Assembly: GCA_965246845.1 (NCBI GenBank)
Contig: CBDFFR010000011.1
Span: 1-64,000 of the forward strand
Direction: 5' to 3'
From: JBBRMW01 sp965246845
GTDB taxonomy: Bacteria > Chloroflexota > Anaerolineae > Aggregatilineales > UBA2796
DNA: 64,000 nt
Position numbers and translations under genes: made by a program. A model generated the notes under the pieces. The model was given only the letters and a program-made list of their open reading frames with translations. It was not told where the DNA came from and did not search any database. Numbering within the stretch: position 1 is the first letter of the stretch; every line of letters starts with the position of its first letter. This document shows, piece after piece, positions 17,097 through 25,448 of the stretch.

Positions 17097-20000
17097 TCAC
17101 GACGACTTGTACAGGCTGAAGGTCTGCTTGTCGGTCACGTTCGCGCCGACGTTCACGCCGACTGCTTCCGTACCTTCGCCGACATTGCCGCCGACGCTCG
17201 CCCCGGCCAATACGCGCGTCACATTCATATCGACGGCGGCGCTCGGCGTGAATGCCATCTGGTTGCCCTGCATGACGCGCTTGGCGATTTCAACGACGCC
17301 CGCGCCCGTCGCGTTCTCCTGATTGTTCTCCGCGTAGGCCGCGATCTCGCGCGTCAGCACATCCAGCCCGGTCACGGTATACGTACCTGTCAGTTCGATT
17401 CCGCGCTGATATTGCGGATGCGGGAAGCGCCCGGATAGATCGTTGATCTTGTTCGCGACCGTCGCCACCGCGCCGCTGGGCAGGAGTGGTCCGACCGCAC
17501 CCGGATTGAAGCCAAACAGGTTGGCCGATGCCTTGAGTTCAGCGACGAAGCGCGAGGGTGTGATCATATCGTTGGCGTGGACCAGCACCAGACTCATCGT
17601 GAACGAACCTTCGGCTAACCCGCCGCCGACTGAGAGGCCGGGGAAGGGCAGCTTGCCTTCGAGCGCGCCGGAGAGCGCCGCAGACAGCGTAATCGATGGC
17701 CGCTTCTCACCGTCGGGATCGCCCTGCGGACGATATTCGACGCCTTGCATTGCTTCCAGCTTGGCTTTGAGTTCAGCGGGACCGCCGGCCAGATTGATTT
17801 CGCCGATAGCCCCGGCAGTGAACTTAACTGAGGTCAGGTTGCTGGCAAAGGCCGATTGTCCGGCCATATTGATCAGATTACCGAGTGGCGCTGGCAGTGC
17901 CGCGCCCAACCCAAAGGAAGCCAGCAGCCCGGAGAGGCCACCCAGCCCCTCGCAGTTGGTATTGCCCTTCGAGGCATCGAAGCGATAGGTCTGGCTAACG
18001 GTCCCCTTAATGCCGCCCTCGCCTTCGAGTTTCATGCCTTCGCCGCCCGCCGGAGCGCCACCGGGAGCGCCGTTCGGCTGACCACCCGCCGCGCCGGGTT
18101 GAGCGCCCGCGCCGCCTGGAGCGCCACCGGGGGCAGTTGCACCACCCGGCGCGCTGCCCGACGTTGCTGGGGTGCGCGACCCGGTGATGCCGCCCCATGC
18201 CTTATCGACCGCCGATCCGCTGCCGCTGACCGTCGCGCCGCCTGGCAGCGTGACATCGGCGTGCGCGCCACCGCCGCCGCTCGTCGCGGGGATCGTGAGA
18301 GTCGCTTCGCCGCTGACCGTGACATCGAAATTCGTGCCGCTGCGCTTGATTTCCAGCTTCGCGCCTTGCCCGACCTTGAGGCTGAACCCTTCCAGAGGGA
18401 TCGTCACATCGCCGCTCACCGAGAGCGTAATCGAGCGTGAATTATTCTCGCCAGGGTCGGGGATCAGGCGCTCGATGCAGGGTCCGGCGGCCTCGCCCAT
18501 GACGGCACAGACCTCGCCCTTGAGTTTTGCGGTTTCATCACCGATAGCGGCGCGGATCGCGCGTGCTTCCTCGCTGACCCACGCGCCCGCGCGCTCCAGC
18601 GGTTCGCGTATCGAGGCGGGCAGCAGGTTATAGGCCGCGCGCCCGGCCTCTCCCGCCGCTTGCAATGCGCGCTGGCCGAAACGTTTGGCGGCTTGCAAGC
18701 CCTGCGTGATTTGCAGGGCGACCGCGCCCGTTGCGTTCTGCGCCGCCGTGATTGCCTGATCCTTGAGCGTGGTCAACTGCTGGCCGACACGCTGCGCGAC
18801 GCTCTGCACGCCGGCAACGGCGCTCTCCATGCCGGATTGCAGCGAATTCACGATGTTCTTTGCCCAATCCGGAAGCAGCGCGTAGAGCGCCGAGCCGAGA
18901 TTACGCACCAGATTTCCAGCGTTCGTAACCGCACTGCTGATCGCGCCGCGTACCTGATTCGCCTTTTCGGTAACGAGGTTGGTGACGAAGGCTTTGCCGG
19001 TGTTCCACGCATTGCTGATCCCGGTTTTGATCGCATCGACGCGCGTGGTGACTGCGGTTTTGATTTCGTTGTACTTACCGACGACCGTTTCTTCGATGCT
19101 ACGTGCCATTTCCTGAATGGGGCGCGTCTTCTCGTCGATGAACGCCCGCGCGCTCGTGACCAGCCCGGAGACGGTCGAGGAGACCTGATTGAAAAGGGTG
19201 CGCCCCTTTGCAAACATATCCTCACCAAAGCGCACCAGCGAGCCGACGCCCGGTATCCGCTCCGCGATTTGCAGGGCGCTCTTCGCGACCCCGCCCACGC
19301 GCGACAGCACCGACGCTTCGCTGCAATCCCACGCCGCGTTCGGGTCGCCCTGCGCGGCCATCCCCGCGGCCTGTCCTGCTGCGGCGGGCGCAGCCGTATT
19401 CGCTGCGTTGCCGACCTGCGCCCCGGCTGCCGCGACGGCGGCGGGTTGGGTCGCCGCGCGCACGGGCGACGACAGCGTTTCGAGCGCCGGACCCATCCCG
19501 GTCAACTGGTTGATGGCGTTCGTGCCATGCTGATCGACCGCCTGCCCCGCCTGAGTGACCTGCGCTTCGCTCTGTTGCGCGCCCTGCTGTGCCTGCTGGT
19601 CAGCCTGCTGCGCTTCGGTAGCGGCGGCCTGCGCCTGTCCCTGCCCCTGTTCGGCCTGCTGCTGGACATCCGTAATCGCCTGGCCGCCGACATTCTGACC
19701 CCAGCTCGTCGCTTCGCTGACGACCTGCTGGACAGTATTGGCCGCACCCGTCAGCGAATTAAGCAGGCCGCCGGGGAGCTGCGCGACCGCGCTGGCGGCG
19801 TTGCTGACCGTACTCGCTGCGCTGCTCGCGACGTTGCCGACTGTGCTGGCGGCATTGCTCAGGCCACCCGTGATGTCGCTTAGACCGAAGCGCTGTACGC
19901 TGACCGGGATGTGATGCGCCTGCCCGCCCGCGCGGTCAATCGTTGAATAGCGCTGAATCAAGTCGGAAACGGCCGTCCGCTGGACCGCACTACCCGTTTC

Positions 20001-20489
20001 AGGTGGGCAATCCGGGCAGTCGTTTTCGACAACGCGTTGCACCTGTGGCATGGCCTGCGTGAAGGGTTCCTCCGGCGGGCAATCGACGCAATCATCAACC
20101 GCGCGCTGTACAATCGGCATCGCTTGAACGAGCGGCTCGTCGGCTGGGCAGTCCACGCAATCATCAACCGCGCGCTGTACGGGCATCGCGAGCGGCGCAT
20201 CGGGCGGGCAATCCGCGCAGCCATCCTGCGCGGTGAGTACCGCTTGCTCCGCGAATGCGGGTTCGATCAATTCTTCTACATTTTGCTGATCGGCTTTAGC
20301 ACGTTCCATCAGGCGCAAGACGTGCTGGTTGCCCTGTGTACGTTGCAGGTTCAGGACAGAGCGGCGGTTGAGCGCGGGTTGAGCGCCTCGCGCGGGAATT
20401 CCCAAAGGATCGTGCGCGTGGGACTGCGCATCGAAAGCATTAACGGAGCGTTCCTCGACGGGTTTCTTCGTTCTGGCCTGCATCGACAT
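17097..20489 (-). CDS. Giant CxxC-repeat protein with eCIS/DUF4157-type N-terminal motif
   Basis: A 1130-residue protein whose function I do not recognise. Residues 45-60 carry LNLQRTQGNQHVLRLM, a motif common just before the metallopeptidase in DUF4157 proteins tied to contractile injection systems, but no HExxH follows. Residues 90-170 hold four CxxC units about 20-24 residues apart (91-94, 111-114, 134-137, 158-161), each near a VQR tripeptide. Then come Ala/Gln/Ser-rich low complexity (200-400), long amphipathic helices (400-690), a beta-rich block (about 700-780), a Gly/Pro/Ala linker and a C-terminal beta-rich domain of about 300 residues. No signal peptide is evident. ATG at 20489 lacks a good Shine-Dalgarno. 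Confidence 0.75.
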   Translation of the reverse strand: MSMQARTKKPVEERSVNAFDAQSHAHDPLGIPARGAQPALNRRSVLNLQRTQGNQHVLRLMERAKADQQNVEELIEPAFAEQAVLTAQDGCADCPPDAPLAMPVQRAVDDCVDCPADEPLVQAMPIVQRAVDDCVDCPPEEPFTQAMPQVQRVVENDCPDCPPETGSAVQRTAVSDLIQRYSTIDRAGGQAHHIPVSVQRFGLSDITGGLSNAASTVGNVASSAASTVSNAASAVAQLPGGLLNSLTGAANTVQQVVSEATSWGQNVGGQAITDVQQQAEQGQGQAQAAATEAQQADQQAQQGAQQSEAQVTQAGQAVDQHGTNAINQLTGMGPALETLSSPVRAATQPAAVAAAGAQVGNAANTAAPAAAGQAAGMAAQGDPNAAWDCSEASVLSRVGGVAKSALQIAERIPGVGSLVRFGEDMFAKGRTLFNQVSSTVSGLVTSARAFIDEKTRPIQEMARSIEETVVGKYNEIKTAVTTRVDAIKTGISNAWNTGKAFVTNLVTEKANQVRGAISSAVTNAGNLVRNLGSALYALLPDWAKNIVNSLQSGMESAVAGVQSVAQRVGQQLTTLKDQAITAAQNATGAVALQITQGLQAAKRFGQRALQAAGEAGRAAYNLLPASIREPLERAGAWVSEEARAIRAAIGDETAKLKGEVCAVMGEAAGPCIERLIPDPGENNSRSITLSVSGDVTIPLEGFSLKVGQGAKLEIKRSGTNFDVTVSGEATLTIPATSGGGGAHADVTLPGGATVSGSGSAVDKAWGGITGSRTPATSGSAPGGATAPGGAPGGAGAQPGAAGGQPNGAPGGAPAGGEGMKLEGEGGIKGTVSQTYRFDASKGNTNCEGLGGLSGLLASFGLGAALPAPLGNLINMAGQSAFASNLTSVKFTAGAIGEINLAGGPAELKAKLEAMQGVEYRPQGDPDGEKRPSITLSAALSGALEGKLPFPGLSVGGGLAEGSFTMSLVLVHANDMITPSRFVAELKASANLFGFNPGAVGPLLPSGAVATVANKINDLSGRFPHPQYQRGIELTGTYTVTGLDVLTREIAAYAENNQENATGAGVVEIAKRVMQGNQMAFTPSAAVDMNVTRVLAGASVGGNVGEGTEAVGVNVGANVTDKQTFSLYKSS

Positions 20490-20552
20490 CGGCGCACCGT
20501 GTTTCCAACTACTTTACGGAATTAGAAGGATGTGAGAATGCAATGCCTCTTC

Positions 20553-20580
20553 ACTATACTGATAAATTAGATTTGCGCAA
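20553..20580 (-). promoter_or_regulatory. Candidate promoter for the CxxC-repeat gene
   Basis: TTGCGC (20575-20580) and TATAGT (20553-20558) with a 16-bp spacer, about 65 nt before the ATG in an AT-rich gap. Plausible from sequence only. Confidence 0.5.
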
Positions 20581-20615
20581 CAGGACTCATAGACGAATTT
20601 CCGCAAATCACGATC

Positions 20616-21536
20616 TTACCCCTCGCGGCGATACGGCTTGAGCATCGCGGCGGGCGCGGCGGCGTTGCGCCCGGCCAGCACGAGCGCGGCAATCGTGACC
20701 AGATAAGGCAGCGCGATCAGCAGCCAATAGGGGAGGTCCAGACCCTGCGCCTGAAAGCGCAGTTGCAGCGCCTGAAAGACCGCGAAAAGCAGCGTCCCGA
20801 TGAACACGCGGAAGGGATTCCAATTGCCGAAGATGACCAGCGCAATCGCGACCCAGCCGCGCCCGGCGACGATCCCGAACGTGAACGAATCGAGCAGTGC
20901 CATCGAGAGGAACGCGCCGCCCGCGCCCATCAGCGCGCCACCCATTGCGAGCGCGAGGTAGCGCGTTCGATAGACGCTCACGCCTGCCGTGTCCGCTGCT
21001 TCGGGATTCTCCCCGACGGCGCGCAGCCGCAGCCCGAAATGGGTGCGGTTCAGCACGAACCAGATCAGCGGGACCAGCAAGATCGATAGGTAGGTGAGCA
21101 GGTGCAGATTGAACACAGGTGCGAGGAGCGACCCGGCGGGCAGGATCGTTAATGTTGCGAAGGCGGCATTCAGTTTGGGCGGGGTGGCCGGGTCTGTGAA
21201 AGCGAGGCGGTACAGGAACAGCGCCAATCCCGTACCGAGCAGCGTCACGCCGAGGCCGGAGACGTGCTGGCTGAGGCCGAGCGTCACCGTCAGGAAGGCC
21301 ATCAGCAGGCCGAGCGCCGCGCCCGTCAGGATGGCGACAAGCAGCCCGATTTCCAGCGATCCGCTCGTCTTGGCTGCCCAAAATCCGGTAAAGGCGGCCA
21401 GAAACATCGTCCCCTCGATGCCGAGGTTCAATATGCCCGCCTTTTCGCTGATCGTCTCACCCAGCGCGGCGAACAGGATCGGCGTCGCGACGCGCAGCGT
21501 CGCGGCTATCAGAGCGATCAGGAACAGGCTATCCAT
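20616..21536 (-). CDS. BMP-family ABC transporter permease (NupQ/YufQ type)
   Basis: A 306-residue permease of the nucleoside/simple-sugar importer class. It has the family's conserved stretch ISEKAGILNLGIEGTMFLAAF near the N-terminus and THFGLRLRAVGENPEAADTAGVSVYRTRY in the middle loop, plus about eight to ten hydrophobic segments. It overlaps the other permease gene by 8 nt and is last in the importer operon. Substrate is most likely a nucleoside or nucleobase given the cytosine deaminase next door. Confidence 0.92.
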   Translation of the reverse strand: MDSLFLIALIAATLRVATPILFAALGETISEKAGILNLGIEGTMFLAAFTGFWAAKTSGSLEIGLLVAILTGAALGLLMAFLTVTLGLSQHVSGLGVTLLGTGLALFLYRLAFTDPATPPKLNAAFATLTILPAGSLLAPVFNLHLLTYLSILLVPLIWFVLNRTHFGLRLRAVGENPEAADTAGVSVYRTRYLALAMGGALMGAGGAFLSMALLDSFTFGIVAGRGWVAIALVIFGNWNPFRVFIGTLLFAVFQALQLRFQAQGLDLPYWLLIALPYLVTIAALVLAGRNAAAPAAMLKPYRREG

Positions 21537-22632
21537 TCGCGATAGTCCGGCGGCGCAGGCGGTAGTTTGTGAGCAGGAAGCAGGCCATTACCGAGAGCAA
21601 AATCACCGCCTGCGCCACGTCACCGAGATATTGCGGGACGCCAAGCGCCTGACTTAACCCAAGTGAGCCGGATTGAATCAGTGCAATCAGCAGCGCGGCG
21701 AAGAGGACACCCGGCGCGGTCAGGCCGCCGAGCATCGCGACGACCACGCCCGTATAGCCGTAACCCGGCGAACTCTCCGCAATTAGCCGTCCCTGCAAGC
21801 CGAGTATTTCCGTCGCCCCGGCCAGCCCCGCGATCCCGCCGCTGACCAGCGCCGCAAGGAGGACCGTCCGCGTGACGTTGAAGCCGACGAAGCGGGCAGC
21901 CTGCGCGTTCATCCCGACCGCGCGCAGCCGCAACCCGAACGGCGTGCGGCGCAGCACGAACCATACAATCAGCAGCACCGCAATCCCGACCAAAATCCCG
22001 GCGCGCAAGCGTGACGGTGGCAGCAAGCGCGGCAGCCGGATCGCTTCCGAAATGACGGGCGTGCGCGGCCACCCGCCGACATCGCGCCAGGGACCCGTTA
22101 GCAGCCCGGTCAACGCCAGCCCCATCACGGAGTTGAGCAGCAGCGTCGTCACCACTTCATCGACGGCGAGGTAGACGCGCAGCAGCGCGGGGAGCAGCGC
22201 CCAAAGCAGCCCGGCGGCGAACCCCGCAATGAGAATTAATGGGATCACGAGCAACGGCGCGCCGTCCTTGAGCGCCACACCCAGCCCCGCCGTGACGACC
22301 GCACCCGCCAGAAATTGCCCTTCCGCGCCAATGTTGAAGTAGCCACCCGCAAACGCAACCAGCACGGCCAGCCCCGTCAGCAAAATCGGGGACGCCTTGA
22401 CGAGGACTTCCAGCGCGCTGGATGAGTCCGTCAATGGTGCGACCAGCAGTTGATAGAACGCTTGCAGCGGGTTCACGCCCATCAGCAGCAGCAACACGGA
22501 GAGGATCGCGAACGCGACCAGCAGCGCGATAAACGGGATCGCCAGCCGCACCCATGCCGGAGACGGCTCGCGCTCGATGCGGAAGCCGCGCGGGGTTCGG
22601 TTCTGGAATCCGCTGAAAGTCTCAGTCGCCAT
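21529..22632 (-). CDS. BMP-family ABC transporter permease (NupP/YufP type)
   Basis: Partner permease of 367 residues. Family signatures are PILLTGLAVLVAFAGGYFNIGAEGQF and FGLRLRAVGMNAQAARFVGFN, with the short GYGYTGVVVAMLGG motif in a late helix. The N-terminus has a charged cytoplasmic stretch before the first helix (VRLAIPFIALLVAFAILSVL). It overlaps the ATPase gene by 11 nt and the downstream permease by 8 nt, so the three are translationally coupled. Confidence 0.93.
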   Translation of the reverse strand: MATETFSGFQNRTPRGFRIEREPSPAWVRLAIPFIALLVAFAILSVLLLLMGVNPLQAFYQLLVAPLTDSSSALEVLVKASPILLTGLAVLVAFAGGYFNIGAEGQFLAGAVVTAGLGVALKDGAPLLVIPLILIAGFAAGLLWALLPALLRVYLAVDEVVTTLLLNSVMGLALTGLLTGPWRDVGGWPRTPVISEAIRLPRLLPPSRLRAGILVGIAVLLIVWFVLRRTPFGLRLRAVGMNAQAARFVGFNVTRTVLLAALVSGGIAGLAGATEILGLQGRLIAESSPGYGYTGVVVAMLGGLTAPGVLFAALLIALIQSGSLGLSQALGVPQYLGDVAQAVILLSVMACFLLTNYRLRRRTIANG

Positions 22633-24151
22633 AGATCGCCACTCCGCCCATCAACATTCCCAGATGTTCAAGCGTCGCATCCGCTGATGCTACTTCGCCA
22701 ACGATACGCCCCGCCGACATGACCGCAATTCGATCTGAAAGTTTTAGGATTTCATCCAAATCTTCGGAGATGAGCAGCACCGCCGCGCCATTCGCCCGCG
22801 CCTCGCGCAGCTTGCCGTGTACATATTCAATCGCGCCGACATCCAGCCCGCGCGTTGGCTGCGCGGCGATGACCAGCGCCGGGTGACGCGAGAGCGTGCG
22901 CGCGAGGACCACTTTCTGAATATTGCCACCCGAAAGCCGCCCGATGCGGCTGCCCGGCTGCGCCTTGATTTCATATTCGGAGATCAGCGCTTCCGCGTTT
23001 TGCCGGATCGCGTTCTGGTCGAGGACGCCGTTACGGGTGAACCGCGCCAAATCCTCGAAGGCCAGATTATAGGCGACGCTCATCTGTCCGATGATGCTCT
23101 TGAAGCGGTCCTCATGGATGCGCCCAACGCCCGCGCGCGTGATCGTCTGCGCGTCGGCGTGGGTTAGGTCGCTGCCATTCATCCGATAGCTACCCGCGCT
23201 GGCCTGCCGCATCCCGGAAAGCACGTCGGCCAATTCGCGCTGTCCGTTCCCGGCCACGCCCGCCAAGCCGACGATCTCTCCCGCGTTCACGGTCAGGTTT
23301 ACCCCCGCAAGCAGGTTCACGCCGCGCGCATCGCGCAATGTCAAGTCGTGCAATTGCAACACCGGAGCGCCCTGTGTTTCGGAATGCGGCGCGCGTTCAG
23401 GCGTGAGCAGCTCGCGGCCTACCATCTCGCGCGCGAGCAAGGCGGCATCCGTATCACCGACGGCGTGCTGCGCGACGACGCGCCCCGCGCGCAGGACCGT
23501 CACCTCGTCGCAATGCGCGATCACCTCTTCGAGTTTGTGGCTGATGAAGACGACGGCCAATTGCTGCGCGACCAGCGTTTTCAATTCGAGAAACAGCGCA
23601 TCGGATTCATGGGGCGTCAATACGGCGGTCGGCTCGTCGAGGATCAATACGCGGCAGTCGCGGTAGAGTGCCTTGAGGATTTCGACACGCTGCTGCTCTC
23701 CGACCGCCAGCTTGCCGACCTTCGCATCCGGGTTGATGCGCAGGCCATACCGCTCCGCGACTTTGCGTACCCGCGCCCGCGCTTTATCGCGCTGCAACAA
23801 CGCGCCCTCGTGCAGCCCTAAAATCACATTTTCCGTCACCGTAAAATTCGGGACGAGCGCGAAATGCTGCGTGACCATCCCGATCCCGGCGTGGATTGCA
23901 TCGGCGGGCGAGGCGAAGCGGACGGCAGCGCCATCGATCAGAATAGCGCCTGCAGTCGGCTGGTACAGACCATATAAAATTTTGCTGAGAGTGGACTTGC
24001 CCGCGCCGTTCTCTCCAAGCAGCGCGTGAATGCGGCCTGCGTGCAGTGTCAGGTCGATGCCGTCGTTGGCGGTCAGCGCCCCGAACTGCTTGGTGATGCC
24101 GCGTAGTTCTACGGCAGGCGGCGCATGAGGTGCGTCAATCAAAGGTTGCAT
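22622..24151 (-). CDS. Double-domain ABC transporter ATP-binding protein (NupO/YufO type)
   Basis: Tandem-ATPase subunit of 509 residues, as in ribose and nucleoside importers. The first domain has a good Walker A (GENGAGKSTL), signature LAVGEQQRVEI and Walker B LILDEPTAVLTP. The second domain has a degenerate Walker A (GLAVAGNGQRELAD-like GVAGNGQRE) and signature LSGGNIQKVVLAR with a weak Walker B (LVIAAQPTRGLD). That asymmetry is normal for this class. It is translated with the two permeases. A REP pair separates it from the binding-protein gene. Confidence 0.95.
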   Translation of the reverse strand: MQPLIDAPHAPPAVELRGITKQFGALTANDGIDLTLHAGRIHALLGENGAGKSTLSKILYGLYQPTAGAILIDGAAVRFASPADAIHAGIGMVTQHFALVPNFTVTENVILGLHEGALLQRDKARARVRKVAERYGLRINPDAKVGKLAVGEQQRVEILKALYRDCRVLILDEPTAVLTPHESDALFLELKTLVAQQLAVVFISHKLEEVIAHCDEVTVLRAGRVVAQHAVGDTDAALLAREMVGRELLTPERAPHSETQGAPVLQLHDLTLRDARGVNLLAGVNLTVNAGEIVGLAGVAGNGQRELADVLSGMRQASAGSYRMNGSDLTHADAQTITRAGVGRIHEDRFKSIIGQMSVAYNLAFEDLARFTRNGVLDQNAIRQNAEALISEYEIKAQPGSRIGRLSGGNIQKVVLARTLSRHPALVIAAQPTRGLDVGAIEYVHGKLREARANGAAVLLISEDLDEILKLSDRIAVMSAGRIVGEVASADATLEHLGMLMGGVAIYGD

Positions 24152-24188
24152 GAAGGTTCTTCAAGAAAAGTTGCGCGATTGAGCCGAT

Positions 24189-24239
24189 GGACGCCAAAAA
24201 TGGCGTCCCGGTTGGGTAGGGACGGCATTCTTGCCGTCC
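24189..24239. repeat. REP-like palindrome pair (GACGCC and GACGGC stems)
   Basis: 24189-24208 has GGACGCCAAAAATGGCGTCC. 24216-24239 runs GTAGGGACGGC, then ATTCTTGCCGTCC. The same two stem families occur at 3740-3805, in the swapped order. Confidence 0.75.
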
Positions 24240-24268
24240 GCAAAATTTCAACGACGAACAGATACACT

Positions 24269-25294
24269 CTATTTTTTGTTCAGCGTCTTCGAGTCGGCGG
24301 GCGCTTTCTCGTTGATGTCCACACGGAACTTGCCCTTGAGGATTTCGTCCTGGCGCTTCTTCAACAGATCGAGCGTGGCGGGCGCGAGCGTCTTCTCGAA
24401 ATTGTGCAGCGGTGCGAGCAGCGAGCCGCCCTTGGACATCATCGAGAAGTCTTTCAAATCCTGCGCGGTATAGACGCCCGCTGCGACCTGCTTAAGCAGA
24501 TAGGCGACCGTCGGCGTCATGCTCCAGACGGGACCCGTCACGACGTAATCCGGCGCGAGTTCGTTCTGATCGACCATGTTGCCGAAGACCAGCACCTTGC
24601 GCTCTTTGGCCGCGTCGATCACGCCGAAGCGCTCCGCGTAGAGGACATCTGCGCCCGCGTCGATCTGCGCGAGTGCTGCTTCCTTCGCCGTCGCCGGGTC
24701 GAAGAAGCTGTTGATGTAGGTTACGCGGATTTGCACTTTCGCGTTCGCTTCGAGCGCACCCTGCTCGAAGGCGTTCACCAGACGATTGACTTCCGGGATC
24801 GGGAGCGCCGCGACCACGCCGACAATGTTGCTTTTCGTGACGGACCCGGCAATCAGGCCGCACAGGTAGGCGGGTTCGTGAATCCAGTTGTCGAAAACGG
24901 AGAGGTTGGGGTCCGTTGCGCCAAGTTCGGAACCGAACGCAAACGCGATGTTCGGGTAATCCGCAGCGACCGCGCGGATCGCTTCTTCGTTGCCGAAGCC
25001 GTCCCCGATGATCAATGCCGGCTTGTCCTTCGTCACGGCGTCGCGCAGGACCTTTTCCATGTCGCCCGAATAGCCGATGTTGTCCGTGTGTTTGTAGGTG
25101 ATCGTGCCATCTTTTTCAGCCGCGAGCAGCGCCTGATGAATGACGTTCGGCCAGGGTTCTTCCAGCGGGGTCGCGTAGATGCCATACACGAGCGGCTTGT
25201 CGGCGGCATGGACTGCGGCAGGTTTCGACAGCGATACGCTGGTCAGCAGGACAACCAGCAGTGCGAGCAGCAGGGATACTTTTCGACCGGACAT
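24269..25294 (-). CDS. BMP-family substrate-binding protein of nucleoside/nucleobase importer
   Basis: A 341-residue receptor of the basic-membrane-protein family that feeds the ATPase and permeases downstream. ATG 25294 has GGGAG 9 nt upstream and gives a clean signal peptide (MSGRKVSLLLALLVVLL ... VHA, cleaved near residue 31); the frame remains open further upstream without support. There is no lipobox Cys, unlike many family members. Conserved features include ALIIGDGFGNEEAIRAVAADYPNIAFAF and the late GPVWSMTPTVAYLL. It starts divergently from codA, 154 nt apart. Confidence 0.92.
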   Translation of the reverse strand: MSGRKVSLLLALLVVLLTSVSLSKPAAVHAADKPLVYGIYATPLEEPWPNVIHQALLAAEKDGTITYKHTDNIGYSGDMEKVLRDAVTKDKPALIIGDGFGNEEAIRAVAADYPNIAFAFGSELGATDPNLSVFDNWIHEPAYLCGLIAGSVTKSNIVGVVAALPIPEVNRLVNAFEQGALEANAKVQIRVTYINSFFDPATAKEAALAQIDAGADVLYAERFGVIDAAKERKVLVFGNMVDQNELAPDYVVTGPVWSMTPTVAYLLKQVAAGVYTAQDLKDFSMMSKGGSLLAPLHNFEKTLAPATLDLLKKRQDEILKGKFRVDINEKAPADSKTLNKK

Positions 25295-25448
25295 TGCTTT
25301 GTACTCCCACAAAGGACGGATGCGGGTAAACAATAACACGCCGCGCGCGGTTTTCGATAGAGCAATGAGCAGATGTGCCAAACCGCGCGAGCAGGTACAA
25401 TTGTCTACTTTCAGCCTGATTCGGTATTCTTCGCGAGAGACGGCGCTC

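Noticed and set aside
25295..25448. A purine- or cytosine-sensing riboswitch ahead of the BMP importer.
   Set aside because: The 154-nt divergent gap has no conserved purine-riboswitch core and is too short for the known larger classes.
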